Positions 1 to 6,532 of a DNA stretch of 17,896 nt are shown here, piece after piece. The DNA comes from Lachnospiraceae bacterium UBA7225 (GTDB lineage: Bacteria > Bacillota > Clostridia > Lachnospirales > Lachnospiraceae). The translations under genes and the position numbers were made by a program. Location: NCBI GenBank assembly GCA_002473385.1, contig DKTR01000081.1, positions 1-17,896 of the forward strand. Reading direction: 5' to 3'. The first letter of the stretch is position 1; each line of letters opens with the position of its first letter. The notes below the pieces were generated by a model. The model saw nothing but the letters and a program-made list of their open reading frames with translations. It searched no databases and was not told where the DNA came from.

Positions 1-291
1 CCGTCACTGCTTTATCTGAAGGACCGGAAGCAGAAGTTTTTTACAGTAAAAAATGTCTGTCCGTTCTGTTATAATATTATATATAACAGTGCACCGCTGG
101 AACTGTCCGGAAATGCAGAGGATGTCCGCAGGCTGCATCCGGGAAGCATCCGTCTGCAGTTTACGGTGGAGAAGCCGGAGACGGTGGGGAAGATTGCAGA
201 ATCCTATGCAAAGGTCTTTTTCCGGGGCGGGGCTGCAGACAGGGAATATAAAGAGTTTACAAGGGGACACTTCGAGCGCGGAGTGGAATAG
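1..291 (+). CDS. U32 family peptidase, C-terminal fragment
   Basis: The open frame runs from the first base to TAG at 289-291, so the 5' part of the gene lies outside the window. The visible 96 residues carry the conserved end of U32 (collagenase-like) peptidases: a LKDRKQKFF strand, the VCPFCYNIIYN segment with its two cysteines, and the closing TRGHFERGVE. U32 proteins include protease-like enzymes and the tRNA or ubiquinone hydroxylation proteins TrhP and UbiU. The metal-binding core is not visible, so I cannot choose among these. The SEDS gene follows after 8 bp, which suggests co-transcription. The family call is fairly safe from these C-terminal motifs; the function is open. Confidence 0.8.
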   Translation, partial: PSLLYLKDRKQKFFTVKNVCPFCYNIIYNSAPLELSGNAEDVRRLHPGSIRLQFTVEKPETVGKIAESYAKVFFRGGAADREYKEFTRGHFERGVE

Positions 292-299
292 GTAGAAAT

Positions 300-1661
300 G
301 TGGTAAATTTAATTATTCAGTTTTCAAGATATGCCATTCTGATTCTGATGGCGATTTATACGATGCAGAGCTTTCTTGTCTTTGGAAAAAAAGATGAGGA
401 GGACAAGGAGTTTTTGTTCCTGCAGCAGAATCTGATGATGTTTATGATACACTTTATTGCGTTTGTGGTAATGTATCTGGAGATGGAGGAACAGGAGCTG
501 CTCTTTTTTTACGGCGCGCAGTTTATCTATCTGGCGGCAACGCTGGTATTTTTCCGCAATCTGTATCCGCGCGCGTCAAAATTGGTCGTTAATCACATGT
601 GCATGCTGATCACGATCGGATTTATCATGCTCACGCGGCTTTCCTACGAGCAGTCTCTGAAGCAGTTTAAAATTGTGGCAGCATCCACCGCAGTGGCGCT
701 GATCGTTCCGGTGATTATCCGTAAGGTGCGCATACTGACGAGATGGACCTGGCTTTATGCGGCTGCCGGTATCGGACTGCTTGGCATTGTGGCGGTGGCA
801 GCGAATGAAACCTATGGTTCGAAGCTTGGATTTTCCTTCGGTGGTATCAGCATCCAGCCTTCAGAGTTTGTAAAGATTATATTCGTATTTGCCATTGCCG
901 GGATGCTCGGCAAGGCGAAACGGTTTCTGGATATTGTGATTGCGACGGCGGTTGCCGCGCTGCATGTGCTGATTCTGGTTTATTCAACAGACCTTGGAAG
1001 CGCGCTGATTTTTTTCATCACCTATCTGGTTATGCTGTATGTTGCGACAAGGAACTGTCTGTACCTGTTTGCGGGACTTGGCGCCGGTTCGGTAGCGGCG
1101 GTGGGAGCGTATTATCTGTTTTCCCATGTGCGCGTGCGTGTGCAGATCTGGCAGGATCCGTTTATGGATTATGCAAATAAGGGCTACCAGGTCGCGCAGT
1201 CGCTGTTTTCCATCGCGGCAGGAGGCTGGTTTGGTACCGGTTTGTTCCAGGGAACACCGGATAATATTCCGATCGTGGAGCAGGACTTTATGTTTGCTGC
1301 AATCGCAGAGGAGCTTGGCGGCATTTTTGCAATCTGTCTGATTCTGATCTGCATGAGCTGTTACATTATGTTTGTAAACATTGCTATGCGGCTTTCCAAC
1401 CGTTTTTACCGGCTGGTGGCGCTTGGTCTTGGAACCATGTACGCGGTGCAGGTATTTCTGACGGTTGGCGGAGCAATGAAATTTATTCCAATGACAGGGG
1501 TGACGCTGCCGCTTATCAGCTACGGCGGAAGCTCGATGCTGAGTACCGTGCTGATGTTTTCAATTATACAGGGACTTTATATTCTGCGTGAAGATGAGGA
1601 GGATCAAATTGAGAGAGAAAGGGAACGGGAACTGGAATCCCGGAGATTTTTCGGAGCGTGA
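300..1661 (+). CDS. SEDS peptidoglycan glycosyltransferase (FtsW/RodA/SpoVE family)
   Basis: This is a polytopic membrane protein of 453 aa that should polymerise lipid II into glycan strands together with the class B PBP encoded next. Seen: about ten hydrophobic segments, QPSEF at 186-190, STDLGSAL at 229-236, the loop GYQVAQSLFSIAAGG at 295-309, EQDFMFAAIAEELG at 327-340, and the closing VTLPLISYGGSS at 401-412. D329 lines up with the essential Asp of RodA (D262 in E. coli, from memory). The start is GTG 300 with a weak ribosome-binding site; ATG 348 is in frame but would remove the first helix. The charged tail after about residue 430 is encoded in DNA shared with the next gene. Whether it acts in division, elongation or sporulation cannot be decided from sequence, so no symbol is given. 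Confidence 0.93.
   Translation: MVNLIIQFSRYAILILMAIYTMQSFLVFGKKDEEDKEFLFLQQNLMMFMIHFIAFVVMYLEMEEQELLFFYGAQFIYLAATLVFFRNLYPRASKLVVNHMCMLITIGFIMLTRLSYEQSLKQFKIVAASTAVALIVPVIIRKVRILTRWTWLYAAAGIGLLGIVAVAANETYGSKLGFSFGGISIQPSEFVKIIFVFAIAGMLGKAKRFLDIVIATAVAALHVLILVYSTDLGSALIFFITYLVMLYVATRNCLYLFAGLGAGSVAAVGAYYLFSHVRVRVQIWQDPFMDYANKGYQVAQSLFSIAAGGWFGTGLFQGTPDNIPIVEQDFMFAAIAEELGGIFAICLILICMSCYIMFVNIAMRLSNRFYRLVALGLGTMYAVQVFLTVGGAMKFIPMTGVTLPLISYGGSSMLSTVLMFSIIQGLYILREDEEDQIERERERELESRRFFGA
1597..1611 (+). promoter_or_regulatory. Ribosome-binding site selecting a TTG start
   Basis: AGGAGG at 1597-1602 lies six bases before the in-frame TTG at 1609-1611. The alternative starts GTG 1588 and ATG 1594 have no purine-rich site at a useful distance. 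The site sits inside the end of the SEDS reading frame, so translation of the two proteins is probably coupled. Confidence 0.6.
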
Positions 1662-3234
1662 GGTGGAAATCCCCGAATTTCTGACGCAGCAGCAAAGAGA
1701 GGAAGGGTATCGGACGGAATCGGATGAAGAGCCCTATCAGATACCGCCGCTTCCGGAGAAGGAACCGGCGTCTCCCTACAACAGACCGATGTCAAAAAAA
1801 CAGCGCAACCGGGTGTATGGGCGCGTGGCGTATCTGTTTTCGGCAATGTTTCTGGTACTGGTCGGTTATATGGTATATTTCCAGTTTGGTCTTTCGGACG
1901 GGCTGAAGGCGAATCCGAATAATACCAAGATGGAGGAACAGAAGCAGTATGTTGTGCGCGGCTCGATTTATTCGGCGGATGGTGAGATTCTTGCCGGGAC
2001 AAATGTAGATGAAGAAGGAAATGAAACGCGCGTTTATCCTTATGGCAGTACGTTTGCGCATGTGGTGGGTTATACCACGAACGGAAAATCCGGCATTGAG
2101 GCGATGTACAATAGTGATCTGCTGACATCCAACACTTCCATTGTTGACCAGGTAGGAAAAGGTGTGAATAATGAAAAGGTGCGCGGAGATAGTCTGATTC
2201 TCACTCTGGATACGCGGCTTCAGCAGGCAGCGTCGGCGGCGCTGGGAGCTTATCGCGGAGCAGTTGTTGTGATGGAGCCGAATACAGGAAAGATGCTTGC
2301 TATGGTATCAAAGCCGGATTTTGACCCGAATCAGATGGCAGAGCAGTGGGAATATTTGATTGCGGAGGATGCACACAGCCCGCTTTTGAACCGCGCGATG
2401 CAGGGGCTTTATCCGCCGGGTTCGACCTTTAAGATATTGACGGCGCTCGCTTATATACAGGAGCACGAGAATGGAAATGAGTATGAAAATTATAGCTTCC
2501 AGTGCAACGGATCTTATACGCAGGGCGATGTGACGATCACATGCTTTGACGGAGAGGTGCACGGATATGAGAATCTGCAGCAGTCGTTCCAGCACTCTTG
2601 TAACAGTTCATTTATTAATATCGGGCTTCAGCTTGACATTGATAAATTCAGCGCGCTCTGTGAGAAGTTTTTATTTAACAGTAATCTGCCGACGCTGATG
2701 CCGTACAGCAGCAGCCAGTTTGTGCTTAATAGCAATTCGTCTTATGGGGATATTATGACGACTTCAATCGGGCAGGGAGATACATTGGTTTCTCCGTTCC
2801 ATATGGCGCTGATCGCCAGTACAATTGCCAATGACGGCGTTATGATGTATCCGTATTTCGTGCAGCGCATTGAAAACACAGAGGGTGTCAGGGTGAATGA
2901 GACAAAGCCGATTGAGTATAAGCGGATCATTTCCTCAAAGGAAGCAGGCATTTTAAAGAATTATATGCAGAGCGTTGTGGAGGGAGGCACCGGTTCTTAT
3001 CTGTGGAATGACTGGTACACGGTGGCGGGAAAAACCGGCTCGGCAGAATATGAGGTAAATGGAAACACCGGCGAGGAAGCAGAGATTTCCACGCATTCCT
3101 GGTTTGTCGGATTCTCCAATGTAGAGGATCCCGATATCGTGGTCTGTGTGATCGCAGAGGATGGCGGCACCGGAAGTGCGGCGGCGACACCAATTGCAAA
3201 GGCAGTCTTCGACGCATATTATAGCTATTACTGA
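1609..3234 (+). CDS. Class B penicillin-binding protein (transpeptidase)
   Basis: This is a D,D-transpeptidase that cross-links peptidoglycan and the natural partner of the SEDS protein just upstream, which it overlaps by 53 bp. Numbered from the TTG start (541 aa), it has a proline- and glutamate-rich cytoplasmic segment of about 65 residues, one membrane anchor at about 71-95, and a short dimerisation region with VVRGSIYSADG at 115-125. The penicillin-binding domain has all three active-site motifs: STFK at 272-275 (nucleophile S272), SCN at 330-332 and KTG at 475-477. The arrangement resembles the RodA-PbpA pairs of Gram-positive bacteria. Starting at GTG 1588 would add seven residues. The enzyme should be a beta-lactam target. 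There is no PASTA domain, which argues against a FtsI/SpoVD type. Confidence 0.93.
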   Translation: MREKGNGNWNPGDFSEREVEIPEFLTQQQREEGYRTESDEEPYQIPPLPEKEPASPYNRPMSKKQRNRVYGRVAYLFSAMFLVLVGYMVYFQFGLSDGLKANPNNTKMEEQKQYVVRGSIYSADGEILAGTNVDEEGNETRVYPYGSTFAHVVGYTTNGKSGIEAMYNSDLLTSNTSIVDQVGKGVNNEKVRGDSLILTLDTRLQQAASAALGAYRGAVVVMEPNTGKMLAMVSKPDFDPNQMAEQWEYLIAEDAHSPLLNRAMQGLYPPGSTFKILTALAYIQEHENGNEYENYSFQCNGSYTQGDVTITCFDGEVHGYENLQQSFQHSCNSSFINIGLQLDIDKFSALCEKFLFNSNLPTLMPYSSSQFVLNSNSSYGDIMTTSIGQGDTLVSPFHMALIASTIANDGVMMYPYFVQRIENTEGVRVNETKPIEYKRIISSKEAGILKNYMQSVVEGGTGSYLWNDWYTVAGKTGSAEYEVNGNTGEEAEISTHSWFVGFSNVEDPDIVVCVIAEDGGTGSAAATPIAKAVFDAYYSYY

Positions 3235-3237
3235 GCA

Positions 3238-3297
3238 GAACAGTCACCAGTCACTGCGGGCTTGTTACTGTGAACGACGTGAACAGTAACCGGGCTT
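3238..3297 (+). repeat. Palindromic intergenic repeat (REP-like)
   Basis: Just after the PBP stop, GTTACTGT (3264-3271) and ACAGTAAC (3283-3290) form a perfect 8-bp inverted repeat around an 11-nt loop. The loop region contains a GTGAAC direct repeat. The dyad is flanked by near-identical GCGGGCTT and CCGGGCTT, and preceded by tandem CAGTCAC variants of the same core. No U-run follows either arm, so it is not a standard terminator. Nested direct and inverted copies of one short core resemble dispersed intergenic repeats, but that needs other copies in the genome. Confidence 0.5.
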
Positions 3298-3328
3298 TGA
3301 TGTGACCGGAAAGAATCGTAAGAAAGAG

Positions 3329-3357
3329 TTGCGGTTTTTAAAAAAAAGCGGTATACT
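3329..3357 (+). promoter_or_regulatory. Sigma-A promoter for the Nudix gene
   Basis: TTGCGG (3329-3334), a 17-nt spacer rich in T and A runs, then TATACT (3352-3357). Spacing is ideal and the -10 box differs from consensus at one position. Transcription should begin near 3364, giving a leader of about 36 nt that contains AGGAGG at 3387-3392. Confidence 0.75.
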
Positions 3358-3399
3358 AAGACCAGCACAGAAACACAACGCATTACAGGAGGAATTGCA

Positions 3400-3852
3400 A
3401 TGATTGAGGCAACGAGCTGTGGCGGTGTGGTAATATTTCGGGGCAAGATATTGCTTTTGTTCAAGAGCTATAAGAACAAATATGAAGGTTGGGTATTGCC
3501 AAAAGGAACGGTGGAGACCGGTGAAGAGTACAGGGATACTGCGCTGCGCGAGGTTTTGGAGGAAACCGGCGTGAAGGCGAACATTGTAAAGTATATTGGA
3601 AAAAGCCAGTATTCGTTCAATGTGCCGGAGGATGTGGTAGAAAAGGATGTACACTGGTATTTGATGCGTTCGGAAAGTTATTATAGCAAACCACAGCGCG
3701 AAGAACACTTTGTGGACTCAGGGTATTATAAATACCATGAGGCGTACCATCTGCTAAAATTTGCCAATGAGCGGACGATGCTGGAGCGTGCATACGACGA
3801 ATATCTTTCGCTGAAAAAAGCAAATTTGTGGGGAACAAAGAAACATTTTTAA
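3400..3852 (+). CDS. Nudix hydrolase
   Basis: This 150-aa protein is a single Nudix domain. The Nudix box is complete at residues 36-58: G36, E42, then REVLEETGV at 50-58, matching GX5EX7REUXEEXGU. The three glutamates of the REVLEE segment bind the divalent metal. The WVLPKGTVE approach to the box resembles diadenosine polyphosphate hydrolases, but the substrate cannot be read from the box alone; MutT-like nucleotide cleaning is also possible. AGGAGG lies seven bases before ATG 3400. The gene has its own promoter and is followed by a hairpin, so it is probably expressed mainly as a single-gene unit. Confidence 0.9.
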   Translation: MIEATSCGGVVIFRGKILLLFKSYKNKYEGWVLPKGTVETGEEYRDTALREVLEETGVKANIVKYIGKSQYSFNVPEDVVEKDVHWYLMRSESYYSKPQREEHFVDSGYYKYHEAYHLLKFANERTMLERAYDEYLSLKKANLWGTKKHF

Positions 3853-3855
3853 AGT

Positions 3856-3899
3856 GGGAAAGGGGTTGCTGCAGAATTTTTTGCGACAATCCCTTTCTC
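3856..3899 (+). terminator. Long hairpin after the Nudix gene, possible weak terminator
   Basis: GGGAAAGGGGTTG at 3856-3868 pairs with CAATCCCTTTCTC at 3887-3899, with two G-U pairs. After one mismatch the stem continues through 3870-3873 and 3882-3885 to a loop of about 8 nt. That is roughly 17 pairs starting four bases after the stop codon. No U-run follows, so it may act as a 3' stabiliser or processing site rather than a true terminator. Confidence 0.45.
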
Positions 3900-3940
3900 T
3901 GCAGATGATTAAATTGTAAAAATGTGGCAAGGATATAATT

Positions 3941-4330
3941 ATGAAATGGTATCAGAAGCTGTATATCGGTGAGAAAATAAAAAAGAACAGGGAGCAGCTG
4001 ATCAGAAATGTAGAGACCGGTGCCGGGATGCCGGAGGTTTATCTTATTACGCTGGCGGCAAATGAGCGCGATCTTTTTGACATTTTTCTGGCGGATTTTC
4101 TATTCCAGCCGGTTTTGCACGGACACTGCCCTCTGATTGTTGGTGTCGCAAAAGGATGGCATGAAGCGGTGGATATTGCCACCGGTATTGCGCTGGACGC
4201 TTACCGGGAAAACGGAGATTTCGATGTCCGCAAATTTTTGCAGAGCCGCATACCGGACGGCGAAGAGATGATTTATGAATATCCGATGGAAAAGTTAAAG
4301 AAGCGAAAACTGTTTCGGTTCAGAAAGTAG
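3941..4330 (+). CDS. Conserved hypothetical protein, 129 aa
   Basis: I do not recognise a named domain. The protein appears soluble, with a basic N-terminus (KWYQKLYIGEKIKKNR), a central segment VYLITLAANERDLFDIFLADF at 33-53, a glycine-containing strand LIVGVAKGWHEAVDIA at 65-80, then a FDVRKFL motif near residue 94, and a very basic end. There are no catalytic-looking His/Cys/Asp clusters, signal peptide or membrane helix. AAGGA lies about seven bases before ATG 3941. It is followed after 15 bp by the DUF2953 gene and then ytfJ, so it is probably part of that operon. From memory, similar proteins occur in related Lachnospiraceae. Function unknown. Confidence 0.8.
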   Translation: MKWYQKLYIGEKIKKNREQLIRNVETGAGMPEVYLITLAANERDLFDIFLADFLFQPVLHGHCPLIVGVAKGWHEAVDIATGIALDAYRENGDFDVRKFLQSRIPDGEEMIYEYPMEKLKKRKLFRFRK

Positions 4331-4345
4331 GCGGCAGGTGAAAGA

Positions 4346-5371
4346 ATGCTACATATATTTTTGACGATATTGAAAATACCGTTTATTCTGCTGGCAGTCC
4401 TGCTGCTTTTGCTCCTGACGGTGACATTGCTCCTTTTGTTTGTGCCGGTCCGTTATCAGGCGTCGGCAGAAAAAACAGAGGTGCTTACAGCCACCGCACG
4501 GATCACCTGGCTGCTGCATTTTCTTTCTGTGCGTATCCGTTATCTGGACGGAAAGCTGCGGGTTAGCGTGAAAATATGCGGCTGCACAGTAATCGGAGAA
4601 AAAAAGAAGAAGCGCCGGAGGATGGGGCAGGCAGCAAAAAAAGCGGCACCGGAAATTCCGCCGCAGAAAACGCTGCCTTCAGAGCCGGGACAGCCGGAAA
4701 CATCTGCACTGCCGGAGCCGGAAGCATCTGAGCCGCCGGAGGATGAGCCGGAAGTTTCTATGCCGCCGGAGGATGAGCCGGAAGCATCTGTGCCGCCGGA
4801 GGATGAACCGGAAGCTTTTGTGCAGCCGGAGGACGGACCGGAGCCGGAAACTTCTGCGCAGCCGGAGGACGGACCGGAGCCGGGACAGCCGCGCGCAGGC
4901 ATCTTTGAAAGGCTGAAGATTTTTTTTGAAAATTTAGCGAATAGCTTCCGCCTGCTTCTGGAAAAAATACGGAATATCCGGCAGAATATTGAAAAATTGA
5001 AAAGGAAACTGGATTATTATAAGAAACTATGGTACGATGTCCATACACAGGAAGCACTGAGGCATGTAAAAAAAGAAATCCGCTATCTGATCCGGCATTA
5101 TTTTCCGGGGAAGATCGAAGGAAATATACTGTTCGGGCTGGATGACCCGGCTGCGACAGGACAGCTTCTGGGGATAATGAGCATTCTGCAGGTGGCTGCC
5201 GGAAACCATGTAATCGTGGATGCGGATTTTACGAAGCCGGTGCTGGAGGGCAGACTTTTCATGAAAGGTCATATCCGTGCCTGCCATGCGGTAAAAATGG
5301 CGCTGGCGCTGCTGCTGGATAAGAATATCCGGATTACCATAAAGCGGATAAGGAAGCTGACAGGCCGCTGA
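4346..5371 (+). CDS. DUF2953 membrane protein with Pro/Glu-rich repeat linker (YtfI-like)
   Basis: This 341-aa protein has one hydrophobic segment at about 5-35, then a conserved VPVRYQASAE stretch. A lysine/arginine cluster at 86-100 is followed by an acidic proline-rich repeat linker at about 102-182, an amphipathic charged helix at 185-230, and the C-terminal DUF2953 signature GKIEGNILFGLDDPAATGQLLG at 255-276. The neighbouring gene is ytfJ, and in Bacillus subtilis ytfI (DUF2953) pairs with ytfJ in the same way, which supports a sporulation link. The biochemical role is unknown. Homologues normally have a shorter, unrelated linker, so the repeat block looks like a local expansion. Tail and domain identity are convincing; the function is inference from context. 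Confidence 0.82.
   Translation: MLHIFLTILKIPFILLAVLLLLLLTVTLLLLFVPVRYQASAEKTEVLTATARITWLLHFLSVRIRYLDGKLRVSVKICGCTVIGEKKKKRRRMGQAAKKAAPEIPPQKTLPSEPGQPETSALPEPEASEPPEDEPEVSMPPEDEPEASVPPEDEPEAFVQPEDGPEPETSAQPEDGPEPGQPRAGIFERLKIFFENLANSFRLLLEKIRNIRQNIEKLKRKLDYYKKLWYDVHTQEALRHVKKEIRYLIRHYFPGKIEGNILFGLDDPAATGQLLGIMSILQVAAGNHVIVDADFTKPVLEGRLFMKGHIRACHAVKMALALLLDKNIRITIKRIRKLTGR
4733..4885 (+). repeat. In-frame coding minisatellite, about 30-bp unit
   Basis: Three successive 30-bp units at 4733-4762, 4763-4792 and 4793-4822 encode PPEDEPEVSM, PPEDEPEASV and PPEDEPEAFV. They are followed by a 36-bp variant at 4823-4858 and a partial unit at 4859-4885 with QPEDGPEP cores. A degenerate half-unit precedes them at about 4709-4732. 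Every unit is a multiple of three, so copy-number change would alter linker length without breaking the frame. Confidence 0.9.
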
Positions 5372-5418
5372 AAAACTCGTATTGATTATTCAAGGGTGAA
5401 AATAAAGGAGGAACCAAA

Positions 5419-5862
5419 ATGGCATCAGACAATAACTTTCAGTCAAAAGTAGAATCATTGTTTAAGGGAATGGATGGCTATATTCATTCGAAGACAGTCG
5501 TGGGCGATGCAATCACAGTGGGCGATACCATCATTCTGCCGCTGGTGGATGTATCCTTTGGTGTGGCTGCGGCCGCGTTTGAAGGGCAGGAGAGCAATAA
5601 GCAGAAAAACAACGGCGGAGGCGGTATGGGCTGCAAGATGATGCCGAGCGCAGTGCTTGTTATCCAGAATGGGACATCCCGTCTTGTAAACGTACGCAAC
5701 CAGGACGGTCTGACCAAGGTGCTCGATATGGTGCCGGATTTTGTGAACCGTTTTACCTCCGGAAACGGATTTGCGGCAGGCATGGGAAATAGTAAGGACA
5801 GTGCAGCTTCCTCATCAAATAAAACAGACAGCACAGAAAACAGTGACGGTCCGGAGAAATAA
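5419..5862 (+). CDS. ytfJ: Sporulation protein YtfJ (GerW family)
   Basis: This 147-aa protein matches the YtfJ/GerW family, which in Bacillus affects spore properties and the germination response. Seen: the N-terminal VESLFKGMDGYIHSKTVVGDAI at 11-32, the core strand GDTIILPLVDVSFGVAAAAFEG at 35-56, a glycine-rich loop NNGGGGMGCKMMPSAVLVI at 64-82, and the end segment LDMVPDFVNRF at 102-112. A serine/asparagine-rich tail follows. The ribosome-binding site AAGGAGG at 5405-5411 is well placed for ATG 5419. It follows the DUF2953 gene by 47 bp. I could not confirm a forespore promoter in the gap, so expression may come from further upstream. Confidence 0.92.
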   Translation: MASDNNFQSKVESLFKGMDGYIHSKTVVGDAITVGDTIILPLVDVSFGVAAAAFEGQESNKQKNNGGGGMGCKMMPSAVLVIQNGTSRLVNVRNQDGLTKVLDMVPDFVNRFTSGNGFAAGMGNSKDSAASSSNKTDSTENSDGPEK

Positions 5863-5926
5863 AATTCACCGGAAACATTTCAGGGAAGGCTGCATAGAAT
5901 AATAGAAAAAGATCGGGAGATCATAC

Positions 5927-6064
5927 ATGAAACGGATTGCGGGTTATACCTTGTTCTGGATAGCGGCGGGGATGCTGATCGCCCTGTTTATATCGAATTC
6001 CTTTATCACAGTTCTTCTGATCTTTTCTTTTCTTCTGGCAGGCTATAACCTGTTTATGTGCTGA
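5927..6064 (+). CDS. Small two-helix membrane protein, 45 aa
   Basis: A short frame, ATG 5927 to TGA 6062-6064, encodes a 45-residue protein beginning MKRIAGYTLFWIAAGMLIAL and ending AGYNLFMC. It has two hydrophobic stretches, about 5-22 and 25-42, separated by a polar SNS turn, with a positively charged N-terminus, consistent with a membrane hairpin. A GGGAGA site lies about seven bases before the start. It follows ytfJ on the same strand and stops before the terminator shared with rpmB. From memory, related short proteins sit at this place in other Lachnospiraceae, which supports a real gene. A role in sporulation is suggested only by its neighbour. Confidence 0.7.
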   Translation: MKRIAGYTLFWIAAGMLIALFISNSFITVLLIFSFLLAGYNLFMC

Positions 6065-6076
6065 AGATCTTACAGC

Positions 6077-6103
6077 AAAAAAACACCGCCCATTCAGGCG
6101 GTG
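6077..6103 (-). terminator. Intrinsic terminator of rpmB, possibly bidirectional
   Basis: CACCGCC (6084-6090) and GGCGGTG (6097-6103) form a perfect 7-bp GC-rich stem with a 6-nt loop. On the minus strand the stem is followed by seven T (the A-run at 6077-6083), a standard terminator for rpmB. On the plus strand only CTTATT follows, so it may also weakly stop the ytfJ operon arriving from the other side. Confidence 0.88.
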
Positions 6104-6120
6104 CTTATTAATGTCCTGCA

Positions 6121-6306
6121 TTATGCTCTTTCTACTTTACCGGATTTTAAGCAGGAAGTACAAACGTACATCTTCTTAGCAGCTCCGTTTACTTTAACTC
6201 TTACAGATTTGATGTTGGATTTCCACATTTTGTTGGATCTTCTATGAGAGTGGCTCACGTTGTTTCCAAAATGAACGCTCTTATCACAAATTGCACATCT
6301 GGCCAT
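6121..6306 (-). CDS. rpmB: 50S ribosomal protein L28, zinc-ribbon form
   Basis: This 61-aa protein is L28 of the large ribosomal subunit. Seen: the N-terminal MARCAICDKSVHFGNNVSHSH, the RRSNKMWKSNI segment, and the end MYVCTSCLKSGKV. Two CXXC pairs (C4/C7 and C49/C52) mark the zinc-binding C+ form; bacteria under zinc limitation often carry a second copy lacking these cysteines. On the minus strand AAGGAGG precedes ATG by seven bases. The gene has its own promoter and terminator and is divergent from yloU-fakA-recG, the arrangement also known from Bacillus. Confidence 0.97.
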   Translation of the reverse strand: MARCAICDKSVHFGNNVSHSHRRSNKMWKSNIKSVRVKVNGAAKKMYVCTSCLKSGKVERA

Positions 6307-6366
6307 GACAGCACCTCCTTATAACTTATTCGCCTATACCGTTATGTACAGACTGACAACAATGGT

Positions 6367-6395
6367 ATTTTAACAGAATCTTTGTGAATTTGCAA
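6367..6395 (-). promoter_or_regulatory. Sigma-A promoter of rpmB
   Basis: Read on the minus strand: TTGCAA (plus coordinates 6390-6395), 17 nt, then TAAAAT (6367-6372). Transcription would start near 6360 and give a leader of about 54 nt before the rpmB ATG at 6306. Confidence 0.7.
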
Positions 6396-6435
6396 GCGGA
6401 ATTTAAAAAAAGATATTTCCTTTTTGCGGAAAACT

Positions 6436-6444
6436 TGTTATACT
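6436..6444 (+). promoter_or_regulatory. Extended -10 promoter for yloU-fakA-recG
   Basis: TG (6436-6437), one base, then TATACT (6439-6444) form an extended -10 element. No good -35 box lies 16-18 nt upstream; the region reads TTTCCT. The start would be near 6451, giving a leader of about 95 nt. It is back to back with the rpmB promoter. Confidence 0.55.
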
Positions 6445-6461
6445 GTAAATGCATGATCTCA

Positions 6462-6517
6462 GGAGCAAATAAAGCTGCTCCCCGATGTCGACGGATCAGC
6501 TATTATCCGGGGGCATC
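6462..6517 (+). other. Two predicted hairpins in the yloU leader
   Basis: GGAGCA (6462-6467) pairs with TGCTCC (6476-6481) across an 8-nt loop. The second hairpin has GATG (6484-6487) with CATC (6514-6517) outside and CGGAT (6492-6496) with ATCCG (6505-6509) inside, separated by a 4x4 internal loop. Neither has a U-run. No known riboswitch class is recognised. They end about 16 nt before the ribosome-binding site. Confidence 0.4.
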
Positions 6518-6532
6518 TGTCATATGAAATTT

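Noticed and set aside
53..295. 80-codon plus-strand frame near the left edge
   Set aside because: It overlaps the U32 peptidase C-terminus in another frame; the latter has clear family motifs.
1126..1341. 71-codon plus-strand frame inside the SEDS gene
   Set aside because: Arg/Ser-rich out-of-frame product with no start signal; the in-frame protein holds the conserved SEDS loop there.
3934..3939. Perfect TATAAT before the 129-aa gene
   Set aside because: It ends one base before the start codon, so transcription would start inside the gene, and no -35 lies at proper spacing.
4733..4885. CRISPR-like direct repeats of about 30 bp
   Set aside because: Units are contiguous with no spacers and are in-frame codons of a protein linker.
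5395..5403. GGTGAAAAT resembling a sigma-F -10 box before ytfJ
   Set aside because: No matching -35 at about 15 nt, and the transcription start would fall in the ribosome-binding site.
6424..6444. TTGCGG with TATACT as a two-box promoter
   Set aside because: The spacer is only 9 nt; the extended -10 reading was kept instead.
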